In this document: one piece after another, positions 1-12,100 of the stretch
How the letters are laid out: every line of letters begins with the position of its first letter
Position numbering within the stretch: position 1 is the first letter of the stretch
Origin: Chloroflexota bacterium
GTDB lineage: Bacteria > Chloroflexota > Anaerolineae > Aggregatilineales > Aggregatilineaceae
Length of the DNA stretch: 53,388 nucleotides
NCBI GenBank assembly: GCA_012729765.1
Contig: JAAYCM010000135.1
Coordinates: forward strand, 1-53,388
Reading direction: 5' to 3'
Program-made: the position numbers and the translations under genes
The notes under the pieces: generated by a model
Databases searched by the model: none
Seen by the model: the letters and a program-made list of their open reading frames with translations, nothing else
Told to the model about the DNA's origin: nothing

Positions 1-1
1 C

Positions 2-2908
<2,907 letters not shown>

Positions 2909-2937
2909 ATCCGTCCGCAGCAATCCTGCAAAACTTC

Positions 2938-2973
2938 AGCGAGCAAGCCGCCCGGTTTGCTCGCTTTCTTTTT
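2938..2973 (+). terminator. Rho-independent terminator after rpoB
   Basis: A perfect 9-bp inverted repeat (AGCGAGCAA at 2938-2946, TTGCTCGCT at 2957-2965) is followed by a T-rich run ending at 2973. It sits 29 bases after the rpoB stop and should end the rpo transcript before the next gene. Confidence 0.9.
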
Positions 2974-3067
2974 GGTTAGCGAAAAGTTGCATAATCGTTT
3001 GTGCCGGTCTACACTCATATTCCTGTCTGGCACGACAGCCCTAATAGTTTTTTTAGTGAGAAGGCCC

Positions 3068-3235
3068 ATGTCCAAATCAGCCACCGTCTGTCCCCACTGC
3101 GGAATCAAGCTCTCCAGCCCTGATAAGCTGGCCCGGCATCTCAGCCGCGATTGCACCGCGTTCATCGCTGTCGCGGTGACAAGCGCTCAATCCAAGCCGG
3201 GCAGCCGCCCCGGTGAGCCGGACGCCAAGCGCTGA
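3068..3235 (+). CDS. Small zinc-finger-like protein, 55 aa
   Basis: A short frame starting MSKSATVCPHCG. It carries CPHC near its start, then a histidine and cysteine at the end of a predicted helix (KLARHLSRDC), so a single C2HC or C2H2-like zinc finger is plausible. GAGAAGG lies about 5 bases before the ATG at 3068. The frame stays open further upstream to 2957, but that extension runs into the rpoB terminator and has no ribosome binding site. The C-terminal 20 residues are basic and low complexity. A nucleic-acid-binding role is possible but unproven. It could also be a chance frame. Confidence 0.5.
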   Translation: MSKSATVCPHCGIKLSSPDKLARHLSRDCTAFIAVAVTSAQSKPGSRPGEPDAKR

Positions 3236-3362
3236 TCCGGCAGCGAGCCGCACTGCGCCGGTTCCCTCTCACCAGCCCTCTGAACGATGGCCGCATTGGC
3301 GTGCGCTTCGGCAGCGTATGGCGGCGGTTGTGATCGCGTCCACTGTGCGTTAGGCAGGCGCG

Positions 3363-3391
3363 TTGTACGCGTGCCGTAACGCATGTACAAT
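3363..3391 (+). promoter_or_regulatory. Sigma-70-type promoter for the repeat lipoprotein
   Basis: TTGTAC at 3363-3368 and TACAAT at 3386-3391 are separated by exactly 17 bp. The pair lies about 85 bases before the lipoprotein start at 3476 and after the terminator of the previous unit. The rest of 3236-3475 shows nothing else identifiable. Confidence 0.6.
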
Positions 3392-3475
3392 GGACAGCAA
3401 ACACTCGCTTAAGGCATGCGAACGCCCTAAGCGCGCGCTTTTGCACCGCTCGCCGCACGAAACTGGAAGGAAACC

Positions 3476-6400
3476 ATGACGAGTGACCGACGTCCCAAGC
3501 TGCTGCGAATGGGCCTGGTGTTGGTCGTCCTGCTGCTGGCCCTGGCGGCCTGCAACCTGGATGACGACCGGGATGCCGAATCGGAGCCGACTCTGGCAGC
3601 CTCGATAACGCCCCCGCAAACTAACACCCCCATTCCGTCTTTTACGCCCTTTCCCAGCGCGACGCCCACCCAGCGCGTAGCCCTGATCCCGACGGCGACC
3701 CAGCTTGTGCTCGGCCCGACGGCGATCTTTGTCCCGCCGCAGCTCCCGACCTGGACGCCGCTGCCCTCAGTGCCGTCGGCCACCCCCTATCCTTACGACG
3801 TGCGGATCTCCTATCCGGTGGACGGCAGCCTGATCGCCGGTTATGTGACGGTCGTCGGCAGTGCCAGCCACCCGCGCTTTGTGCAGTATGCGCTGGAGTG
3901 GGGGCCAGACCCAAATCCCGGCAACCTGTGGTATCCGATCACGTCTCCGATCCGCAATACGGTGCTCAACAGCGGGCTGGGGGCCTGGAACACCACCGCA
4001 GTTCCCGATGGCAACTATCGTATCCGGCTGCATGTGTGGCTGAACGACGGGACAGACGTCGATTACATCATCAGCCCGGTGCGCGTCTCGAACACGCGCC
4101 CGACCGCCCAGCCGACGCTAACGCCATCGCCGCGCCCCAACCAGCAGCCGAGGATCACGCTGATCCCGGCCCAGCAGCTTCAGGCTGGCCAATCGCTGCG
4201 CCTGCCGGTTGAGGCGAGCGATCCGGATGGTGACGCACTCAATCTGTTCGTGGCGTCGAGCAATACCTCGGTCGTAACCGCCGAAGTGACCGGCACCGCC
4301 GAAATCCGGGTGGTTGGCGTGACGGCAGGCACGGCGACGGTGACGGTTACGGCGAACGATAACCGGGGCGGCACGGGCACGACGGCTTTCCTGGTGACGG
4401 TCCAGGGCCAGAACCGCGCGCCGAGCATCTCGCCGGTTCCGAATCAAACTCTGACGATCGGGGAGTCCAAAGACATTCCGCTCACGATCGGCGATCCCGA
4501 CAACGACCGCCTGACGGTCAATGCGACCTCTGACAATCCGGGGATGGTCGCTGCCGCGCTGCTGAACAATCAGGCAGTTCGCATCACCGGCCAGGCCGAA
4601 GGCACAGCCAGTGTTACGATCACAGCCAACGACGGGAAGGGTGGTACGGGCAGCACGATCTTCCAGGTATCGGTGGCCGGGCCGACCAACCAGACGCCGA
4701 GCCTCAGCCCGATCCAGCCCCAAACCGTGACGGTCGGCACGCCGCTGGATATCCCGTATCAGGCGTCCGATCCCGACGGCGACTCGCTCGCCGCGACGGT
4801 GATCTCGAACAATGAAGGTATCGTGACCGGGCAGGTGCTCCAGCAGGGCGTGCTGCGGCTCACCGGAGTCGCGGCGGGTGACGCGGTGGTAACGCTGCGC
4901 GTCGACGATGGGAACAACGCTCCGGTCGAGCAGACCTTCCCTGTAACGGTGATCGCGGCCAATGCCCCGCCCACCATCGTTCCGATTGCCGATGCCAACC
5001 TGACCGCCGGTGACGTGCTCGACGTGCCCTATACCGCGAATGATCCGAACGGTGACGAGCTCACAGCAGTGGCCGCATCCTCCGATGACGGTATCGTGTC
5101 GGCCAGCGTGATCGCGCCCGGTACGATCCGCCTGACGGCCAACGGGGCCGGTACCGCGCAGATCACGCTGACGGTCGGAGATGGCGTGAACGATCCGGTC
5201 AGCGTGTCGTTCAACGTCACGGTGGGTGCCGCCAACGGGCAGCCGCAGCTTGGCAGCGCGGACAGCCAGACCGTATCGGCTGGAGCCAACATCATCGTCT
5301 CACTCAGCGCATCCGATCCCGATGGCGATCCGCTGACCTTTACCGCCGTGTCGGACAATCCGGCGGTGGCGACCGCGTCGGCGGCTCCCTCCGCCGCAGG
5401 GGTGGACGTGACTATCACCGGCGTGATGGCCGGGTCGGCCACGATCCGCGTTGATGCAGAAGATGGCCGGGGTGGGGTGGCGACGACCAGCTTTGCCGTC
5501 TCCGTGACCAGCGCCAACCAGCCGCCGGTGATCGAGCAGGTGCCCGATCAAACGCTGATGGTCGGCGAGGAGATCAGCCTGACGCTCACGATCAGTGATG
5601 GGAACGGGGATCCGATCGTGCTAACGGCGATCGCCCAGGATCAGGCGGTGGCTACAGCGGAAGCGGTCGGCAGTGATACTGTCGTGCTGCGCGGCGTGGC
5701 CGAGGGCACGACGACAGTCGATCTGACCGCCGACGACAACCAGGGTGGAGTCGTCATGTCCGGCTTCCAGGTGACAGTCGTCCCTGGCGAAACGGCCTTC
5801 GATCTGATGGCGTACCCGGTCGTGCCGGAGATTCCGCAGGAGATGGCGGCCAGCCTGAACCTGGTGTATCAGGGCGGGCTGAGCCTTGGCAACCGTCCGA
5901 ACGCCTTCTCGAAGGTGGGCGATGAAGCGGTTGCCAGCCAGAACTTCCTGGTTCCGTTTGCCACCGGCCTCTACGACCTGGGGAACTACGGCGCGCTCCA
6001 AAGCGTGCTCGATGCCTACAGCGCGACAACCGTGCGCGAAGGCGATACCCCGGCGAACAGCCTGACGGTGGAAAGCCTGGCGGCGGGCGCGCAGTTCTCG
6101 ATTGACACGCTCTTCACCGCCGCGCCGGGCGGCTCGGCCTGCGATGCGCTCGGCGGCGGGACGAATCTGGCATGCGAGTTCCAGCTTACACGACCCAGCA
6201 TCGCCCTGATCAGCTTCAGCGCGCCGAACGTGGTGTTCATGCCCGCCGAGCAGTTCCGCAGTGAGCTTCAAACGCTGGTGCGCGAGGCACAGAGCACCTA
6301 CGGCGTGATCCCGGTGCTGGCGACCATCCCGGCGGGCGGCGGCTACACGACCGAACAGTTGGCCGAGTACAACCGCGCGATCGTCGAGGTAGCGCAGGCG

Positions 6401-6586
6401 TCGGGCGTGCCGCTGTGGAACCTGTGGCGCGCCATGCAGGAGCGCGGGATCGGCGATCCGACCGGTGTCGCGCCGGAAGGCCCGGCTAACCTCACCGACG
6501 CGGCGCTGAGCTACGGCGTCAACGTCCGCAACCTGACGGCGCTCCAGACGCTCCAGGCAGTACGGCAGGCCGTCGGCATCCAGTAA
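3476..6586 (+). CDS. Large lipoprotein with six Ig/cadherin-like repeats and an SGNH-like C-terminus
   Basis: A 1036-residue exported protein. The N-terminal signal ends in a lipobox (LAAC, Cys26), so it should be lipid-anchored outside the membrane. A Thr/Pro-rich linker follows (about 35-100), then an Ig-like segment (about 105-205) and six tandem repeats of about 90 residues (about 220-770), each with a DPDGD-like turn and an NDG/DDG Gly-Thr motif near its end, as in cadherin/dystroglycan-like and bacterial Ig repeats with calcium-binding potential. The C-terminal 260 residues resemble SGNH/GDSL hydrolase-fold domains of Chloroflexi lipoproteins, but the block-I-like motif reads FSKVGDEA, with Glu where a GDSx serine would be. 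AAGGAAA precedes the ATG. Likely cell-surface adhesion or glycan binding; enzymatic activity is doubtful. Confidence 0.85.
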   Translation: MTSDRRPKLLRMGLVLVVLLLALAACNLDDDRDAESEPTLAASITPPQTNTPIPSFTPFPSATPTQRVALIPTATQLVLGPTAIFVPPQLPTWTPLPSVPSATPYPYDVRISYPVDGSLIAGYVTVVGSASHPRFVQYALEWGPDPNPGNLWYPITSPIRNTVLNSGLGAWNTTAVPDGNYRIRLHVWLNDGTDVDYIISPVRVSNTRPTAQPTLTPSPRPNQQPRITLIPAQQLQAGQSLRLPVEASDPDGDALNLFVASSNTSVVTAEVTGTAEIRVVGVTAGTATVTVTANDNRGGTGTTAFLVTVQGQNRAPSISPVPNQTLTIGESKDIPLTIGDPDNDRLTVNATSDNPGMVAAALLNNQAVRITGQAEGTASVTITANDGKGGTGSTIFQVSVAGPTNQTPSLSPIQPQTVTVGTPLDIPYQASDPDGDSLAATVISNNEGIVTGQVLQQGVLRLTGVAAGDAVVTLRVDDGNNAPVEQTFPVTVIAANAPPTIVPIADANLTAGDVLDVPYTANDPNGDELTAVAASSDDGIVSASVIAPGTIRLTANGAGTAQITLTVGDGVNDPVSVSFNVTVGAANGQPQLGSADSQTVSAGANIIVSLSASDPDGDPLTFTAVSDNPAVATASAAPSAAGVDVTITGVMAGSATIRVDAEDGRGGVATTSFAVSVTSANQPPVIEQVPDQTLMVGEEISLTLTISDGNGDPIVLTAIAQDQAVATAEAVGSDTVVLRGVAEGTTTVDLTADDNQGGVVMSGFQVTVVPGETAFDLMAYPVVPEIPQEMAASLNLVYQGGLSLGNRPNAFSKVGDEAVASQNFLVPFATGLYDLGNYGALQSVLDAYSATTVREGDTPANSLTVESLAAGAQFSIDTLFTAAPGGSACDALGGGTNLACEFQLTRPSIALISFSAPNVVFMPAEQFRSELQTLVREAQSTYGVIPVLATIPAGGGYTTEQLAEYNRAIVEVAQASGVPLWNLWRAMQERGIGDPTGVAPEGPANLTDAALSYGVNVRNLTALQTLQAVRQAVGIQ

Positions 6587-6613
6587 CGCGCCGCTGCGCT
6601 TGAATGCACTCCA

Positions 6614-6647
6614 ACCCCTGGTCGAACGCCGGCCAGGGGTGTTTTTT
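6614..6647 (+). terminator. Rho-independent terminator after the repeat lipoprotein
   Basis: An 8-bp perfect stem (ACCCCTGG at 6614-6621, CCAGGGGT at 6633-6640) is followed by six T residues at 6642-6647. It separates the lipoprotein gene from the convergent minus-strand gene ending at 6663. Confidence 0.9.
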
Positions 6648-6662
6648 CGACCTGAACAGGCG

Positions 6663-7319
6663 TTAGCTCTCGGACGGGTTGATCGGCGTATTAGGGACGG
6701 TGTCGTCCAGCCGGATCGCGTTCATCTGCTGCGTCATCTCCGCTGAGGGGATGATCTCGGTCCAGGAGCGCAGCAGCCGCCAGTAGCCCGGCCCGGCGGT
6801 GTGCGGCTGGGGCGTGAAGGGCAGTGGGCGCACCGCCAGCCCAGAGAGATCAGTGGGGCGGCCATGCACAGACTGCCGGTAGTAGTAGAGGCGGAAGACG
6901 TGCACGCCGTCGGTCGCGGCAAAGGCCGGATCGTGCCCCTGGTTGCGCACATAGGCTCCAGGGCTTTGAATGAGCGCCACGTCGAGATAGGCCGCGTCGA
7001 GCGCCAGCGCCTCGGTCGGAAAGACATAGCACGCGGCCTGATCATTCTGCGCCAGTTCGCTGCGCGTGCGATAGACCGGCAGCAGGCGGCCTGTCTTGAC
7101 CAGGGGAAGATATTTGCTAGGGAACGAGCCGGCGATCAACGCGACGTCGGTCGCCTCGGCTTGCCGCCACTCGCGCGCCTTATGAAACCCGCCCGCGCCC
7201 GTTTCGATAACCTGGTAAATGCGCTCCTGGGCGAAGAATAATGCGCCCATGGGCAGGCGCGCCGTGCTGACTTCTGGCAGAGAATTGATATAATCCAGGG
7301 TCGTTTGATCAAACACCAT
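6663..7319 (-). CDS. Uncharacterised protein, 218 aa
   Basis: I do not recognise this family. The protein (MVFDQTTLDY...) has no signal peptide or membrane segment and is of mixed alpha/beta composition, with an aromatic and proline-rich second half. The ATG at 7319 follows a GAGGGCGGG-like ribosome binding site; the frame can be extended to a TTG at 7340, but with no better site. It is isolated: the upstream neighbour is divergent and the downstream one convergent, with a terminator between. The 170 bases between this start and the next gene at 7490 should hold both promoters, but no pair close to consensus was seen. Confidence 0.75.
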   Translation of the reverse strand: MVFDQTTLDYINSLPEVSTARLPMGALFFAQERIYQVIETGAGGFHKAREWRQAEATDVALIAGSFPSKYLPLVKTGRLLPVYRTRSELAQNDQAACYVFPTEALALDAAYLDVALIQSPGAYVRNQGHDPAFAATDGVHVFRLYYYRQSVHGRPTDLSGLAVRPLPFTPQPHTAGPGYWRLLRSWTEIIPSAEMTQQMNAIRLDDTVPNTPINPSES

Positions 7320-7489
7320 GCCCGCCCTCTTTTTGATCAAATTGTCCGGTGTCGTATACCATCAATACACAATGTGTTCTCTGATGCTACAACAGTTTTA
7401 GCACTGTTTCGTTGCGGTTATAGTACGGATAATCAACGGGAAGTATGCTCCCGCGCGATTCTCGTTCAGATACCAGCCTGTGATGCCCT

Positions 7490-9109
7490 ATGTCTAAGCG
7501 TACAATACTTTTGGTGGCCGCGCTGCTGGCCCTGCTGCTGTCCGCCTGCCAGCAGACGCCCGAAGGCCGGAGCGAGCTGGCCGTGACCGTTATTGCCGAC
7601 GGCAGCAGCCGGGTATACCGCTACGACCGCACCGTTTCGGTCGGTCAGTTTCTCGAATCAATCGGCGTGACACTAGGCGAGCTGGACCAGGTCAATCCCT
7701 CGACCTTCACCCAGCTTACCAACGGGATGCGGATCACGATCACACGCGTGAGCGAGCGGACCGAGTGCGAGCAGGAGATTCTGCCGTTCGACTCGGACGA
7801 GCAGATCACGCCGCTGCTCCAGCCGGGCGCGCGTCAGGTCGCGCAGTTTGGCGAGAACGGCACGGTCGAGGTGTGCTACCGCGTCACGTCCCAGGACGGC
7901 GTCGAGATCGGGCGCTCCGAGATCAGCCGCGTGCCGATCAAACCGCCGCGCGACGAGATCATTTATGTCGGCGCAGAGCAGCCCAACACCCTGATCCCAA
8001 TTGACGGCGTGCTGGCCTATCTCGCGGGGGGGCAGGCGTTCATCATCGAGGGCAACACGGCCAGGCTGCGCCCGCTGACGACGCACGGGCGGCTGGACGG
8101 GCGCGTTTTCGAACTGTCGCCGGATGGCCGGCACCTGCTCTACACGCGCAGCACCGAAGACCCCAACGACCCGGAGTTTTCCAACGAGCTGTGGGTTGTG
8201 CTCGATACCAGCGCCGCCACGCCAGAGCCGGTCCAGTTGGTGCCCAGTGATGTGCTCTCGGCGCAGTGGGTGCCGGGTCAGTCCACACCGACGATCAGCT
8301 ACTCGACCGCCGCGCCGCGCAACGACGTTCCCAACTGGCAGGCGTATAACGACCTGTACCTGATGCAGCTCGATCCGCAGACCGGTCAGGCACTCGGCGG
8401 GTTCGACGAGGTCGTCGCGCCCAACCTGCTCGGCATCTATGCCTACTGGGGGCGGCGGTTTTCGTGGTCGCCAGATGGGACACAGCTTGCCTGGGCGCTG
8501 GCCGACAGCGTGGGACTGGTCGATCTCGAAACGGGCGAGTTTCGCGCACTGCTCAACTTCCCCGAATATGCGACAGCCCTGGTCAATTTCTGGGTATGGG
8601 TGCCGCGCCTGTCGTGGTCCGATGACGGGTACCTGATCACGACCGTGCACGGCGCGCCCTACGGCTCCGAAGCGCCGGAAGACAGCATCATCTTCGATCT
8701 GGCCGTGCTCGATCCGGAACGCGATCTGCAGATTCCGCAGTTCGTGTCGCGCAGCGGCATCTGGGCCAGCCCGACCTATTCCCCGACGTTCGAGGGGCCG
8801 GGTGGCAGTCCGACGGCTTACATCGCCTACTTCCAGGCGCGTGAGCCGCTCAACAGCCCCGGCTCGGAATACGATCTGTGGGTGGCTGACAGCGACGGCA
8901 GCAACGCCCGGCGCTTGTTCCCCGGCCCGGATCGCCCTGGTCTGCGCTCGCCCGACCCTGAGGACGGCATCGCCTGGAGTCCGTCCGCCCGGCAGATCGC
9001 GCTGGTCTACCAGAAGAACCTGTGGCTGATCGATGTCGAAACCGGGCGCGCCACCCAGATCACCAGCGATAACCAGGCGCAGCGCCCCCGCTGGTCCCGC
9101 ACATCATGA
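7490..9109 (+). CDS. Lipoprotein with DUF348, G5 and TolB-like propeller domains
   Basis: A 539-residue lipoprotein with lipobox LSAC (Cys20). Residues about 30-85 resemble the DUF348 ubiquitin-like domain of YabE/resuscitation-promoting-type proteins. About 105-165 form a G5-like domain, with the pattern ITPLLQPGAR...GENGTVEVCYRVT...GVEIGRSEISR. The remainder has SPDGRH, WSPDGTQ and WSDDGY repeats typical of a TolB-like WD40 propeller. G5 and DUF348 domains bind cell-wall or extracellular glycans, so a surface role linked to the polysaccharide genes downstream is likely. The stop overlaps the next start as ATGA, so the two are translationally coupled. The ribosome binding site before the ATG is weak. 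Confidence 0.85.
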   Translation: MSKRTILLVAALLALLLSACQQTPEGRSELAVTVIADGSSRVYRYDRTVSVGQFLESIGVTLGELDQVNPSTFTQLTNGMRITITRVSERTECEQEILPFDSDEQITPLLQPGARQVAQFGENGTVEVCYRVTSQDGVEIGRSEISRVPIKPPRDEIIYVGAEQPNTLIPIDGVLAYLAGGQAFIIEGNTARLRPLTTHGRLDGRVFELSPDGRHLLYTRSTEDPNDPEFSNELWVVLDTSAATPEPVQLVPSDVLSAQWVPGQSTPTISYSTAAPRNDVPNWQAYNDLYLMQLDPQTGQALGGFDEVVAPNLLGIYAYWGRRFSWSPDGTQLAWALADSVGLVDLETGEFRALLNFPEYATALVNFWVWVPRLSWSDDGYLITTVHGAPYGSEAPEDSIIFDLAVLDPERDLQIPQFVSRSGIWASPTYSPTFEGPGGSPTAYIAYFQAREPLNSPGSEYDLWVADSDGSNARRLFPGPDRPGLRSPDPEDGIAWSPSARQIALVYQKNLWLIDVETGRATQITSDNQAQRPRWSRTS

Positions 9110-12100
9110 GCGCTCGCTGGACCATCCTGATCGGCTGCGCGATTCTGCTGGCGGGGAGCATGGTCGGTGCGTTGGTCACACTCGATCAGCGGGCCGAGCG
9201 GCTGCGCGGTTGGGAAGACGCGACCGAGACACTGGCGCTGCCCGAACGGCTGCCGCTGGCCGGGGTCAACGTTGATCTGGCGCAGCTTGCGCCGGACGCG
9301 CTCGACGCCGAGCTGGACCGGATCGCGGCGGCGGGCTTTACCTGGGTGCGCCAGAGCTTCCTCTGGCAGGCGATTGAGCCGGAGCCGGGGGAATATGACT
9401 GGGCGGCCACCGATCGCGTCGTGGCGGCGGTCGCAGCGCATGACGGGCTGCAACTGGTCGTCGTGCTGGATGGTACCCCCGCCTGGGCGCGCCACACCCT
9501 CGCCCCAGATCACCCCTTCGCGCCGCCCGCCAGCGTGGCGGATTTTGGCCAGTTCGCCGGGGCGGTTGCCGCCCGTTATGCCGGTTCGCTGGCCTACTAC
9601 CAGGTCTGGGACGAGCCGAACCTCAAATCACACTGGGGCGGCCTCGACCCGCGCCCGGCGCACTACAGCGCCATGCTGCGCGCCGCCTATGACGCGATCC
9701 ATGCCGCCGACGGCGAGGCAAGTGTGATCCTGGCAGCGCTGGCCCCCACGACCGAAACCGGGCCGGATAACCTGAGCGACGTGCTGTTTCTGCGCGCTAT
9801 ATACGAGCAGGGCGGGCGCGACGCCTTCGACGCGGCGGCGGGCAAACCCTACGGCTTCGACACCGGACCCTATGATCGGCGCGTGGATGCGGATGTGCTC
9901 AATTTCTCGCGGCTGATTCTGCTGCGCGAAGAGATGGTGCGGCAGGGCGACGCGACTAAGCCGCTGTGGGGCAGCTATTTCGGCTGGAACGCGCTGCCGG
10001 ACGACTGGGCCGGGCCGCCCTCGATCTGGGGCAGCGTCTCGCCGGAACAGCAGGAGCAGTACACACGCGAGGCCTTCCAGCGCGCGGCGCAGGAGTGGCC
10101 CTGGCTCGGCGGGCTGATCGTGCAGCACTGGCAGCCGGACGCGCCCGCCGACGATCCGATCCAGGGGTTCGCCCTCGCGCCGGTGATCGATCGCTGGCTG
10201 GAACGCGGGCCGCTGCTCGAAGCGGACGGTTTGCTGCCCGGCCTGCATCCCGCGCAGAACGCTTATGCCGACTACCGTGGCGAATGGCAGTTCGGCGCGC
10301 TCGGCGCGGACACGGTGATTGTTGATCCCGGCGCGGTCACGGATGAGATGGAGAACCGGATCACGGTCCGGTTCGAGGGGACCGGCTTCGCGCTCCCGAC
10401 GCGGCGCGATGACTATATGGCTTACCTCTATGTCACGGTAGATGGCGAGCCGGCCAACGCGCTGCCGCGCAACCGCCAGGGCGAGGCGTTCATTCTGCTG
10501 ACCGCGCCCCGGCGCGAGCCAGCCCTGGACCTGATCGACGTGGCGGAAGGGTTAGCGCCGGGCCTGCATACCGTCGAGATCGTGCACCGCCCGATCCAGG
10601 GCGATGATCGCTGGCCGATTGCCGGATTCGGGGTCGGCTGGGAGCCGGATAGCGCTCCCTACCAACGCGCGCTGCTCGCCTGCGCGTTCATCGGCGGGCT
10701 GGCGCTGATCGGCGCGGGCGTGACGTTGTGGCGCACCGGATGGCCGCGCATCCCCGTGCTGCCGCTGGATACCGTGCGCCGCTCGATGGAATGGCTGGTC
10801 AGCCTGCTAGTATCGGCGCTGGTGCTGGTTGGGATGCTGCTGACGTGGGGCGATGCCATGCCGTCGCTGCTGCGCCGTGACCCGCCCGCGCTGGCGCTCA
10901 CGATCCTCACCGCCGGGATCGCCGCGCTCTCGCCCGCGTTTGTGGTCACGCTGGCCGCGCTGGCGGTGCTGTTCGTGCTGGTCTACAACCGTCCCGTGCT
11001 AGGGCTGATGCTGGTCATCTTCTGGTCGGCGTTTTTCCTCTCCACACTTGATCTGCTGATCCGGCTGTTTGCGGCGGTCGAGGTCTACCTGAGCCTGGCA
11101 CTGGTGGCGGTCGTCCTGCGCGCGCTGGTCGAATGGGCGCGCATGCGGCGGATCGGCTACGTGCGGGATAGCCCGCGCCCCCGGCTGCACCCGCTCGACG
11201 GGCTGGCGCTGGCGTGGCTGGCGCTGGGCGTGATCTCGCTGAGCTGGGCGACGTATCGCGGCTTTGCGCTTCACGAGCTGCGCGTCATCATGCTCGGCCC
11301 TGTCGTGTTTTATGCCCTGCTGCGCCTGACACGGCTCGACCGGCGCGACACGGTCTGGCTGGCCGATGCGCTGCTGTTTACCGGGGCGGCGATTGCCATT
11401 GTGGGCCTGTACCTGTTTGTGACGGGCGAGGCGGTGGTTGAGGCGGAAGGCGGCACCCCGCGCCTGATCGGACTTTATGGCTCGCCCAACGGGGTAGGGC
11501 TGTACCTGGGGCGGTGCCTGCCGTTCGCGCTGGCGTACGTCCTGCTGCCGACCGGCCCCTGGCGGCGCGGTTATGGCGTAGTGGTGGGGGCGGTGATGCT
11601 GCTGGCCGTATTGCTCAGCCAGAGCCGGGGCGCGATCCTGCTGGGGCTGCCGGCGGCGCTGGCGGTCGTGATCGGCCTGTGGCGCGGGCGGCGCGCGCTG
11701 CTGCCACTGATCGGGCTGGCGGTGATCGGCGTTGTGGCGCTGGCGCTGCTCTCGCTGGTGCTGCCGCGCCTGGCCGATCTGGCCGGGAACACGGCGTTAT
11801 TCCGCGCGCACCTGTGGCGCAGCTCGATCAGCCTGATCCGTGAGCACCCGATCACCGGGGCCGGGCTGGATCAGTTCCTTTACCTCTATCGCAGCCGCTA
11901 CCTGCTGCCCGAAGCCTGGGCCGAGCCGAACCTCTCGATCCCGCATAATATCCTGCTCAATCACTGGGTCAACCTGGGCATCTTCGGCGTGGTGATCGGC
12001 GCGGCGTTCCAGATCGTGTTCTGGCGGACGTTGTGGCAGACTTACCGCCGCGTGCAGGAGATGCGCGATCCGCTGGCGCTGGCGCTGGTGCTCGGACTGG

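Noticed and set aside
4118..5790. Tandem DNA repeat in the lipoprotein gene
   Set aside because: The repetition is at protein level with divergent bases, so it is described as protein domains rather than a DNA repeat.
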